Below, one piece after another: positions 1-7,004 of a stretch of 13,204 nt of DNA. This stretch comes from Sphingomonas sp. BT-65 (GTDB lineage: Bacteria > Pseudomonadota > Alphaproteobacteria > Sphingomonadales > Sphingomonadaceae). The notes beneath the pieces were generated by a model that had not been told where the DNA came from, ran no database searches, and saw nothing but the letters and a program-made list of their open reading frames with translations. Position 1 is the stretch's first letter, and each line of letters begins with the position of its first letter. The stretch is taken from the NCBI RefSeq assembly GCF_026107375.2, contig NZ_JAPCIA010000004.1, forward strand, positions 1 through 13,204. The letters run 5' to 3'. The position numbers were made by a program, and so were the translations under genes.

Positions 1-58
1 CGCTCCCCCACCCGGCCACCCATTAGGATACTTTCGTGGGTGGCCGGGTGGGGGAGCG
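1..58. terminator. Long perfect hairpin, possible bidirectional terminator or palindromic repeat
   Basis: Bases 1-22 and 37-58 are exact reverse complements: a 22-bp GC-rich stem with a 14-nt loop (23-36, containing TTAGGATACTTT). It lies 48 nt past the stop codon of the GH43 gene, so in that direction it could end the receptor-esterase-GH43 transcript. Neither side shows a clear T-tract within the window, and the left arm starts at base 1, so the stem may be longer. A stem this long and perfect is more than a typical terminator needs; a dispersed palindromic repeat is the alternative. The structure is seen directly, its role is inferred. Confidence 0.6.
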
Positions 59-70
59 GGCTGGTGCCGC

Positions 71-89
71 GATTCAGCGCAGCTGAATC
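71..89. repeat. Small perfect inverted repeat downstream of the GH43 gene
   Basis: GATTCAGC (71-78) and GCTGAATC (82-89) form an 8-bp perfect stem around a 3-nt loop. It sits between the GH43 stop codon and the 22-bp hairpin at 1-58. On the plus strand it is followed by TTGATCT, a weak T-rich tail. It may assist the larger hairpin in ending transcription, but no function can be assigned. Confidence 0.35.
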
Positions 90-105
90 TTGATCTGAGC
101 CGCCG

Positions 106-1704
106 TCAGGCCAGCGCCTCGAACCGGAAATTGGTGAAGCGCGCCTCGCCCTCGCCCGCCGAATAGAGACCGGGACGCAGCATCAGGAAGCCGCCGCGGA
201 CATTGTGGTGGTAGCCCGACACCTCCATGCCGCGGTCGAACCGGAGCCAGGTCTTCCCGCCGTCGCTCGACGTGTCATAGGTCACGATGTGGCGGTCGTT
301 GGTGACGCGCATGCGCATTTTCCGCCCGTGCGGGTTGGCCGGGCGGCCGCGCTCGATGCCGTATTGATGCGTGACGAAGCGCTTCTCGTCGAAGCCGAGG
401 CCGCAATAAAGTCTTTCGTCGTAGAACAGGATCAGGCCGGCGACGCCGCCGGGCGCAATCTCGATATCGCATTCGAAGCGGTAGGCCGGGTCGCCCGCGA
501 TCAGCAGCAGGGGCGAGGAAGTGGACGGCGCCGCGCCGCGCGCCTTGAGCACCAGCGAGCCGTTCTCGACGCGGGCGCGCGAGCGCTCGTCGGCGGCGGG
601 CTTGAAGAAATTCCACTTGGTGCCGAGCGCGAGGCTGCTGAAGTCGTCCGACAGCGCCATGCCGTGCGGCCCGGCCTTCTCGCCGCCTTTGGGCTTGGCG
701 ATCGGCTGCGAGAGATCGCCGCCCTTCATGCGGAACCAGCCGTCGGCGGTCCATTCCACGGGATCGAGCAGGGTCTGGCGGCCGAGCGTCCAATAGCCGT
801 TCTCGAAGCCATGATAGACCGCCCACCAGCCGCCATCGGGCCCTTCGACCAGCGTGGCATGGCCGCGCGACCACCATTTCTCGTTGGCCGAGCGCGTGCG
901 CACCAGCGGGTTGCGCGGGCAATTCTCCCACGGGCCGTTGATCGACTTCGAGCGCGCGGCGATCACCATATGCCCGGTCGGCGGACCCGCGGTGCCGCCG
1001 ACCGCGGTGATCATGTAGAACCAGCCATTGTGGCGAGTGATCTTGGGGCCCTCCGGCGCGAAGCCTTCGACGATCCAGTCGCTGGGGTAGCGCCAGGGAT
1101 CATAGACATGCTCGGGCTCGCCGGCGCGGCTGAGGCCATCGTCCGACAGCCGCACCCGGTCGCCGCCCGACAGGAACAGCCAGCGCGACCCGTCCTCGCC
1201 CACCGCATGGCCGGGATCGATATGGTTGGGGAGCTTCAGGTCGATCGGCTCGCTCCACGGCCCCTCGATCCTGTCGGCCCAGATCACCCAGTTGGTCGTC
1301 GGGTTCTTGGTCGGGATGTAGAGATAATAGCGGCCCTTGTGCTTGCACAGCTCGGGCGCCCAGACCGAGCCGATATTCTGCGTCAGCGCCGCGCTGATCG
1401 GGCGCCAGTTGATCAGGTCGCGCGAGTGCCAGATGACCAGCCCCGGATAGGATTCGAAGGTCGAGAAGGTCATGTAATAGTCCTTCCCGTCCTTGAGGAT
1501 CGTCGGATCGGGATGGTCGCCCGCCATCAGCGGGTTGAGGAAGCGCCCGTCGCCGAGATCGGGGATGCGCTGGTTGTCGAAGCCGCGCTTCCAGTCCGAC
1601 GCGGGGTTCTTCGCGGCGGTCTGCGCGCTAGCGGCGCCCGGGGTCAGAATCGTGCTGCCGCCCGCGAGCGCGGCGCTCATGATGTCGCGTCGATTCAGAT
1701 GCAT
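106..1704 (-). CDS. Exported GH43-family glycoside hydrolase with C-terminal concanavalin-like domain
   Basis: A 532-residue exported glycosidase. The N-terminus (NRRDIM, hydrophobic stretch, ASA-Q near residue 28) resembles a Tat leader. Residues about 55-330 form the GH43 five-bladed propeller: HPDPTIL places the catalytic base at Asp66, HIDPG places the modulating Asp at 163, and PEGPKI places the acid Glu at 218. All three expected residues are present. Residues about 345-530 look like the beta-sandwich (concanavalin-like) domain that follows many GH43 xylosidases and arabinofuranosidases. Family knowledge points to hydrolysis of arabinose-, xylose- or galactose-containing linkages by inversion; in a pectin locus, side-chain trimming is the likely job, but the substrate cannot be read from sequence. 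It is the last gene of the receptor operon, 25 nt after the esterase, with an AGGA Shine-Dalgarno about 8 nt before its ATG. Confidence 0.88.
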   Translation of the reverse strand: MHLNRRDIMSAALAGGSTILTPGAASAQTAAKNPASDWKRGFDNQRIPDLGDGRFLNPLMAGDHPDPTILKDGKDYYMTFSTFESYPGLVIWHSRDLINWRPISAALTQNIGSVWAPELCKHKGRYYLYIPTKNPTTNWVIWADRIEGPWSEPIDLKLPNHIDPGHAVGEDGSRWLFLSGGDRVRLSDDGLSRAGEPEHVYDPWRYPSDWIVEGFAPEGPKITRHNGWFYMITAVGGTAGPPTGHMVIAARSKSINGPWENCPRNPLVRTRSANEKWWSRGHATLVEGPDGGWWAVYHGFENGYWTLGRQTLLDPVEWTADGWFRMKGGDLSQPIAKPKGGEKAGPHGMALSDDFSSLALGTKWNFFKPAADERSRARVENGSLVLKARGAAPSTSSPLLLIAGDPAYRFECDIEIAPGGVAGLILFYDERLYCGLGFDEKRFVTHQYGIERGRPANPHGRKMRMRVTNDRHIVTYDTSSDGGKTWLRFDRGMEVSGYHHNVRGGFLMLRPGLYSAGEGEARFTNFRFEALA

Positions 1705-1729
1705 CCCGTGATCCTAGGTGAGTTGAGCG

Positions 1730-2752
1730 TCAGACGAGGAGACCCTTGGCCCAGCCGGCGAACAGCTCGGGCCAGATAGCGACCGGCTTGCCGGCGGTGT
1801 TGCGCAGACCGAAGCCATGGCCGCCCTGGGCGAAGAGATGAGTCTCGACCGGAATGTTCTTCGCGCGCAGCGCGGCGCGGAACAGCAGCGCGTTCTCGAC
1901 CGGGACCGAGGCATCATCCTCGGCATGGACCAGGAACACCGGCGGCGCGTCGGCGGGGACGTTGAGATGCGGCGAATGCGCGCGTTCGAGCGCGGGACTG
2001 GCGTCCTTGCCGATCAGCAGCTCGCGCGAGCCGGCATGCGCGACGGGGGCGGTCATGCTGATCACGGGATAGATGGGCGCGGCCGCCGCGGGGCGCGCCG
2101 TCAGACGGTCGGCGGCATCGACGGGATCATAGGCGCGCGCGGCGAAACGGGTGAGCAGGTCGGCGCAGAGATGCCCGCCCGCGGAAAAGCCCATCGCGGC
2201 GATGCGCTCGGGATCGATGCCATCGTCGCGCGCGCGGTGGCGGATCAGCCGCATCGCGCGCTGCGCGTCGGACAGCGCGACGTCGGGCCCGGCCGCCCAG
2301 CCGTCCCCGGGCAAGCGGTAGAACAGCACGAACACGGTATAGCCGCGCGCCGACAGCCAGCGGCCGAGCTCGTTGCCCTCCTTGTCGACGACGACCCAGC
2401 GATAGCCGCCGCCGGGCATGACCATCACCGCGGCGCCATTGGGCTTCTCGGGACGGAACACGGTGAGGCGCGGGCGAGTGATGCCCTGCACCGAGCGGTC
2501 GTGGAACGCCGGATCCTTGCTGCGCTCGTTGACGATCTCGACCGGCGGCTTGGCCGGCATGCCTGGCGCGCCGTCCGGCCATAGCTCGATCGTCTCGGCC
2601 GGATCGGATTGCCGCGCCGGCCCCGGCGTTCCGGTGGCCGGCGCGGCGGTCTGGCCGAAGGCGGCGGAGGCGAGCACCGCCCCGCCGCCCGCGGCCGCAA
2701 GAAAAGCACGGCGGCCGGGCCGAAGAAGGCCATCCTCGTTCCGGTCCGCCAT
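1730..2752 (-). CDS. Exported alpha/beta-hydrolase esterase, acetylxylan/pectin acetylesterase-like
   Basis: A 340-residue serine hydrolase with a Tat-type leader (GRRAFLAAAGGG, then AFGQ near residue 34). MPGGGYRWVV (111-120) is the oxyanion loop, GFSAGG places the nucleophile at Ser190, AEDDASVP supplies the acid (Asp279 or 280), and GGHGFG supplies His312. The pattern, including the FYRLP segment, is that of esterases often labelled xylanase-B-like or acetylxylan esterases. It probably deacetylates plant polysaccharide or imported oligosaccharides in the periplasm; substrate is inferred only from its place between the TonB receptor and GH43. Start choice: the ATG at 2752 follows a purine-rich GAGGGGGAG, though close to the ATG. 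A GTG at 2770 overlaps the receptor stop (GTGA) and would add six residues, but lacks its own ribosome site. Confidence 0.82.
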   Translation of the reverse strand: MADRNEDGLLRPGRRAFLAAAGGGAVLASAAFGQTAAPATGTPGPARQSDPAETIELWPDGAPGMPAKPPVEIVNERSKDPAFHDRSVQGITRPRLTVFRPEKPNGAAVMVMPGGGYRWVVVDKEGNELGRWLSARGYTVFVLFYRLPGDGWAAGPDVALSDAQRAMRLIRHRARDDGIDPERIAAMGFSAGGHLCADLLTRFAARAYDPVDAADRLTARPAAAAPIYPVISMTAPVAHAGSRELLIGKDASPALERAHSPHLNVPADAPPVFLVHAEDDASVPVENALLFRAALRAKNIPVETHLFAQGGHGFGLRNTAGKPVAIWPELFAGWAKGLLV

Positions 2753-2766
2753 GCTCCCCCTCTCGG

Positions 2767-5616
2767 TCACATCTTCACGCGCGCGCCGAACAGGATGGTC
2801 CGGCCGAAATGGTTGTTCTCGTAATTGCGGCGCGCATCGACATCCACCCAGCGCTCACGATACGCGTCGGTCAGGTTGGTGCCCTCGATCGACAGTTCGA
2901 GATAGTCGGTCAGCTTGTAGCGGATCGAGGCGTCGACATTGGTGATCGCCTCATAGCCCTCGAAAATGTTGCCGGTGGCCGAGCCCGCGTCGTTGAAGGG
3001 GTCGCGCCGCGTGACCGAGGCGCGCGCGCTGAACTTGCTGTCCTCATAGTAAAGCGTGGCGTTGAACTGCTTCTTGGAGACGCCGTAGAGCGTGTCCTCG
3101 CGCACCACGTTGGGCAGCCCGCCGCCGGGCACGGTGGCTGGGCCCTGCTGCGTGTAGGAGGCGGTCGACTCGACGAAGGTCGCGTTCACGATGCCGCCGA
3201 AGTTCGAGAGGAAGCCTGGCAGGAAGCGGAACGGCGCCTGCAGCGCGATCTCCGCGCCCTTGAGCGTCGCGCCCGTGCCATTGCCCTGCGTCTGGATCGT
3301 CCAGATCGGCTGCGCCTGCAGCGCCGGATTGAGCGCGGCGGGCGACGAGGGAACGAGCACCGAGGGCGACAGGCCGGTCTCGGTGAAGGTGCCCGTACGC
3401 GTGATCGCGATCGGGAAGCTCGCCACGTCCTTCTTGAACAGCGCGACCGAGAAGATCGACTGCGGCGCGAAATACCATTCCACCGCCAGGTCGAAATTGG
3501 TCGCGCGAAACGGTTCGAGGAACGGATTGCCGCTGGTCACGCGGAAGTTGAAGCCGTCGGCCGATCCGCCCGGGGTTAGATTGCCCAGCGAGGGACGCGT
3601 CATGACCTTGGCGATCGCACCGCGGATGATGATGTCCTTGGTCGGATAGAGCGCCAGGTTGAACGAGGGCAGCCAGTCCTCATAGTCGCGCTCGACGGTC
3701 ACGACGACGTTGCTGTTGATGCCGTAGGACGACTGGTCGGTCTTCACATAGCGGATGCCCGCGTTGAGGGCGTATTCGAGCCCGAACACGGCGCCCTTGG
3801 CATCGAACTGCAGATAGGCGCCCTTGGTCTCCTCCCGCACGCCGCGATTGTTGCCCACGTCGAGCCGTGCGGTGCGGCCGTAGAGATTGGTGAAGGCGGT
3901 GGCCGCGTCGAGGTTCGGGATCAGCCACTGCGTCGTGGTCCCGCTGGGCGCATCCGCGCCGCGCAGGGTAAACAAATCCGACAGCGCGTCCGTTACCGGG
4001 AAGCCGTAGACGGCGGTCGGCCCGAACAGCGAGCTCGGCGAGCAGGTGATCGTGCCGAGCACCAGGTCGACGCCGCCATTGCCGCACACCGCGGTGTCGC
4101 GAGTGAAGGCGGTGATGTCATAGTCGTAGCGCCGCCAGACCCCGCCGAGCTTGACCGTGAAACCCTCGGTCACGTCCCATTCGGTGCGCAATTGCGCGGT
4201 GCGGAACTGGTTTACCACGTCCGACGGGCGGTCGCGGATCTCGGCAAGCTGGAAGTTCGCCGGGTCGGTGACGCTGGTACCGAAGGTCAGCGTCGGGAAG
4301 GCTGCGTTGCGATAGTCGTAGCTGTAGCCTTGTGCGTCGCGATCGTCGAACACGATCGTCGTCTCGACCGGCACCGCCGCGTCGGACTTGGAATAGCCGC
4401 CGAGCAGCGTGAAGCGGAATTTGTCGGTGACGTCCTGATCCCAGCTGCCGCCGATCTGATAGAATTCGGTCTCGGTCTTCTTGAAGAAGTGCTCGGTACG
4501 CACCCAGGCGTCGTTGAGCGTCGCCGCGATCATATTGCCATGGTCGTCATAGACCGGGTTGACGACATTGATCGAGCGCTCGTTCGAGCGCAGCAACACC
4601 TCGCCCCATTTCTCGCGGCGGTCGGCCTTGAACTTGGAATAGAGGCCGTCGAGCGAGATACGCGTCGCCTCCGAGGGCGACCATTGCAGGCTGCCGGTGA
4701 GACCGAGCCGCTCGCGATAATGCGTCACCTCGCCGTAGCGCGGAATGCGCGGGTGAAACGCCAGCGCGGCCTGGTCGCACGCCGCGACGCGGCCATTGGT
4801 ATAGACGCCGCCCGAATTGGGCACGCCGATGCCGCTGGTGGCGGTGGTCGTCCAGCACGGCACCCCGTTGACCGAATCGAAGCGCGCCTGCGCCCAGCGG
4901 ACGGTGTTGTTGCCGATCTCCTTGGTGCGCGTCTTCTGATAAGCCGCCGAGATCGAGGCCCCGAGCGTGCCGTCGGGCGACTTCCAGGCGAGCAGGCCGG
5001 CGACGCGCGGCCCCCAGGTATCGGACAGGTCGTTGTAGCTGCCCTGCGCCGAGGCGGCGAAGGTGATCCCTTCCTTGCCCTTGAGCGGATTGCCCGTGTT
5101 GAGATCGACCACCGCGCCGAGCGAACCCTCGTCGAGGTCCGCGGAGGCGGTCTTGTGGACGACGATCGAGCTGAACAGCTCCGAGGCGAAGACGTTGAAG
5201 TCGAACGCGCGGTCGCGGTTCGATGCGGCGCCGTCATGGCTGGTGGTGATCGTCTCGAGCCCGTTGACGCGGACGCGGGTGAATTGCGCGCCAAGGCCGC
5301 GCACGGTGATCGCGCGGCCCTCGCCGCCGTCGCGCTGGATCGCGATGCCGGGGATGCGCTGGAGCGATTCGGCGAGGTTCTGGTCGGGGAACTTGGCGAT
5401 GTCCTCGGCGACGATCGCGTCGACCGCGGCAACCGACTCGCGCTTCACGTTGAGCGCGGCGTCGAGCGAGGCGCGGAAGCCGGAGACGACGATCTCCTCG
5501 GGCTCCTCGGTCGCCGGCTCCGCAGGCTGGGTCTCCTGCGCCTGGGCGGCGGTAGCGATAACAAAGGCGGATGCGGCGGCAAGCAGCCGGGCCGGGCGGC
5601 GATGAAGGACTCGCAT
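2767..5616 (-). CDS. TonB-dependent outer-membrane receptor, Xanthomonas/Caulobacter type
   Basis: A 949-residue outer-membrane transporter. A Sec leader ends at about residue 26 (AQA-Q), followed by an acidic linker and the TonB box EEIVVSGF (40-47). The plug domain covers about 55-170, with RIPGIAIQR and ITVRGLG as typical signatures, and the rest is a beta-barrel rich in alternating aromatic residues. Such receptors take up oligosaccharides using TonB-ExbB-ExbD energy; here pectic oligomers are the likely cargo, by context. Length is normal. The ATG at 5616 was chosen because GAGAGGGGAAG lies just upstream; an in-frame TTG at 5634 would add six residues and precedes that site. The barrel ends in Arg-Val-Lys-Met rather than the usual terminal aromatic residue. 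Four cysteines in two loop segments may form surface disulfides. It is the first gene of its operon and its stop overlaps or abuts the esterase start. Confidence 0.93.
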   Translation of the reverse strand: MRVLHRRPARLLAAASAFVIATAAQAQETQPAEPATEEPEEIVVSGFRASLDAALNVKRESVAAVDAIVAEDIAKFPDQNLAESLQRIPGIAIQRDGGEGRAITVRGLGAQFTRVRVNGLETITTSHDGAASNRDRAFDFNVFASELFSSIVVHKTASADLDEGSLGAVVDLNTGNPLKGKEGITFAASAQGSYNDLSDTWGPRVAGLLAWKSPDGTLGASISAAYQKTRTKEIGNNTVRWAQARFDSVNGVPCWTTTATSGIGVPNSGGVYTNGRVAACDQAALAFHPRIPRYGEVTHYRERLGLTGSLQWSPSEATRISLDGLYSKFKADRREKWGEVLLRSNERSINVVNPVYDDHGNMIAATLNDAWVRTEHFFKKTETEFYQIGGSWDQDVTDKFRFTLLGGYSKSDAAVPVETTIVFDDRDAQGYSYDYRNAAFPTLTFGTSVTDPANFQLAEIRDRPSDVVNQFRTAQLRTEWDVTEGFTVKLGGVWRRYDYDITAFTRDTAVCGNGGVDLVLGTITCSPSSLFGPTAVYGFPVTDALSDLFTLRGADAPSGTTTQWLIPNLDAATAFTNLYGRTARLDVGNNRGVREETKGAYLQFDAKGAVFGLEYALNAGIRYVKTDQSSYGINSNVVVTVERDYEDWLPSFNLALYPTKDIIIRGAIAKVMTRPSLGNLTPGGSADGFNFRVTSGNPFLEPFRATNFDLAVEWYFAPQSIFSVALFKKDVASFPIAITRTGTFTETGLSPSVLVPSSPAALNPALQAQPIWTIQTQGNGTGATLKGAEIALQAPFRFLPGFLSNFGGIVNATFVESTASYTQQGPATVPGGGLPNVVREDTLYGVSKKQFNATLYYEDSKFSARASVTRRDPFNDAGSATGNIFEGYEAITNVDASIRYKLTDYLELSIEGTNLTDAYRERWVDVDARRNYENNHFGRTILFGARVKM

Positions 5617-5621
5617 TCGAA

Positions 5622-5632
5622 CTTCCCCTCTC
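5622..5632 (-). promoter_or_regulatory. Ribosome binding site deciding the receptor start
   Basis: Read on the minus strand this is GAGAGGGGAAG, ending 5 nt before the ATG at 5616. It supports that start over the in-frame TTG at 5634, which lies upstream of the site. Confidence 0.7.
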
Positions 5633-5639
5633 AATCGGC

Positions 5640-5654
5640 GTCAATGACACCGGT
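5640..5654. promoter_or_regulatory. Twin operator-like box, receptor-proximal copy
   Basis: The minus strand reads ACCGGTGTCATTGAC, identical over 15 nt to the box at 5799-5813 and in the same orientation relative to its downstream gene. It contains the palindrome ACCGGT and an imperfect odd palindrome GTGTCA-T-TGACGC. It lies 24 nt upstream of the receptor ATG, immediately before the ribosome site, so a bound protein could block transcription. A LacI- or GntR-type repressor is plausible but is inference. Confidence 0.55.
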
Positions 5655-5798
5655 GGCTTCTTCGCTTGCTGCTCTTCGGCAGCACGCGAAATGACGTCGG
5701 GAGGGGTGCCTGTGCCGCGATTCGCGGCGGAATCAGCGCGATCCTCCCGTTTTCGCCGCGTTGTCGCGGTCTCACACCGGCAATTTTCTTCTTGAGAA

Positions 5799-5813
5799 AC
5801 CGGTGTCATTGAC
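5799..5813. promoter_or_regulatory. Twin operator-like box, ThuA-cupin-proximal copy
   Basis: The plus strand reads ACCGGTGTCATTGAC, an exact copy of the box at 5640-5654 in inverted orientation. Here the core extends to a perfect 13-nt odd palindrome GTGTCATTGACAC (5803-5815), and a TTGACA hexamer at 5809-5814 overlaps it, so the box may cover a -35 element. No convincing -10 was found at 16-18 nt. A degenerate partial copy (ACACCGG, 5774-5780) lies between the two. The box is 96 nt before the ThuA-cupin ATG. Confidence 0.55.
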
Positions 5814-5894
5814 ACATTGTTCGCTTCAGCCGCCCGTGTCAAGAAGGCGCGCCTGGAAGAACTGGGTTATGGGTTTGCCGCCCTGACGGCAGCG

Positions 5895-5902
5895 AGAGAG
5901 GA
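5895..5902 (+). promoter_or_regulatory. Ribosome binding site deciding the ThuA-cupin start
   Basis: AGAGAGGA followed by 7 nt and the ATG at 5910. It supports that ATG, which directly precedes a hydrophobic leader, over an upstream in-frame TTG at 5817 that would bury the leader behind 31 charged residues. Confidence 0.65.
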
Positions 5903-5909
5903 TATCGGG

Positions 5910-7004
5910 ATGCGCGTGATTCTGCTGTTGCTGGGCGCGATTCTGCTCGGAGCCGCCATGCCGCAGCCACCTGCCGTGCTGATCTTCAGCCACACCACCG
6001 GGTTCCGCCACGCCTCGATCGAGCCGGCGGTCGCCGCCCTCACCAGCGCAGCCAAGGCCAAAGGCTATGCCGTCACGGCGAGCGAGGATCCGGCGCTGTT
6101 CGACGATGCCGCGACGCTCAAACGCTTCCAGGCGATCGTGCTGGTGAGCACGACGACCAAGCCCAACGAGCCTGCGAGCGAATGGCTCACCGGCGGGCGG
6201 CGCGAGGCGCTTCGGGCGTTCGTGCGCGGCGGCGGCGGGATCGTCGGCATCCATGGCGCCACGGATTCGCACTATGGCTGGGACTGGTACGGCCGGATGA
6301 TCGGCGCCCGCTTCGCGCGGCATCCTTCGGGCACGCCCAAGGGTGCGGTCACCCGCGCCGAACTCGATCATCCCGCGATCCGTGGACTGCCGGCGACGTT
6401 CGAGCTGGTCGACGAATGGTATTGGTTCGACGATCTCGACCCGCGGCTGCGTCCGCTGCTGCTGCTCGATCCGGCCTCGATCGGCGAGAAGGGCGCGAAC
6501 CCGCGCCCGCTCGCCTGGGCGCATGACTTCGAAGGCGGGCGCGTGTTCTACACCGCGCTCGGCCACACGCCGGAGGCATGGTCCGACCCCCGCGTCGTCG
6601 GTCATGTGATGGGCGGGCTCGACTGGACGATCGGGCGCGGCGCGCGGGCGATGGTGGTGGTCGACGAAGCCGCCAAGCGCGCCGAGGAACCGCCGCCGCA
6701 CGGCAAGATCGGCATGAGCACCGCCTGGCGCATCACCGACGGCGTGCCCGGCCGCATGATGGAGTATCGCAAGCGCTCGCTCCATCCCGGCGCCGCGATC
6801 GGCGTGCATCCGATCGCGCATGACGAAGTCTATGCCGTGGTCTCGGGCGAGGGCGAGGTGGTGTCCGACGGGGTCACCGCCAGGCTCAAGCCGGGCATGA
6901 CCGCCTATCTCTACACCGGTGCTGAGGTCGGCATCCGCCAGACCGGTACCGCGCCGCTCGTCCTCATCATCAGCTATCCGCTCGAGAAGGTTCCCCAGAA
7001 ATGA
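5910..7004 (+). CDS. Exported ThuA-like / cupin fusion protein
   Basis: A 364-residue protein. Residues 1-18 are a short hydrophobic leader (MRVILLLLGAILLGAAM). Residues about 22-243 match the ThuA-like fold, related to class I glutamine amidotransferases: SHTTGFRH (27-34), GGGGIVGIHGATD (107-119), DEWYWFDD (168-175) and ALGHTPEAW (216-224). Residues about 270-356 are a cupin barrel with motif 1 H300...H304-D-E306-VYAVVSGEGE and a motif 2 lacking the usual metal-binding His (position about 340 is Val). ThuA proteins are tied to sugar catabolism, and small cupins such as KdgF act on unsaturated uronates; whether either activity is present is unknown. It leads the plus-strand operon and shares a 4-nt ATGA overlap with the pectate lyase gene, suggesting translational coupling and a linked function. 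Confidence 0.85.
   Translation: MRVILLLLGAILLGAAMPQPPAVLIFSHTTGFRHASIEPAVAALTSAAKAKGYAVTASEDPALFDDAATLKRFQAIVLVSTTTKPNEPASEWLTGGRREALRAFVRGGGGIVGIHGATDSHYGWDWYGRMIGARFARHPSGTPKGAVTRAELDHPAIRGLPATFELVDEWYWFDDLDPRLRPLLLLDPASIGEKGANPRPLAWAHDFEGGRVFYTALGHTPEAWSDPRVVGHVMGGLDWTIGRGARAMVVVDEAAKRAEEPPPHGKIGMSTAWRITDGVPGRMMEYRKRSLHPGAAIGVHPIAHDEVYAVVSGEGEVVSDGVTARLKPGMTAYLYTGAEVGIRQTGTAPLVLIISYPLEKVPQK

Noticed and set aside
76..114. A second minus-strand reading just past the GH43 stop, giving LTAAQIKIQLR then a stop, as a possible frameshifted C-terminus
   Set aside because: The GH43 protein already ends naturally after its last beta-strand (RFTNFRFEALA); the extra peptide is short and matches nothing I recognise.
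205..1779. Long plus-strand open frame of 524 codons opposite the GH43 gene
   Set aside because: It is rich in Arg, Ala and Val with no recognisable domain, typical of the antisense frame of a GC-rich gene; the GH43 reading has all catalytic motifs.
4192..5694. Plus-strand open frame of 500 codons opposite the TonB receptor
   Set aside because: Antisense shadow; the receptor has a signal peptide, TonB box and plug motifs in the real frame.
5715..5727. CCGCGA-T-TCGCGG inverted repeat in the divergent control region
   Set aside because: Short GC palindromes are common in such DNA, and it has no second copy in the region.
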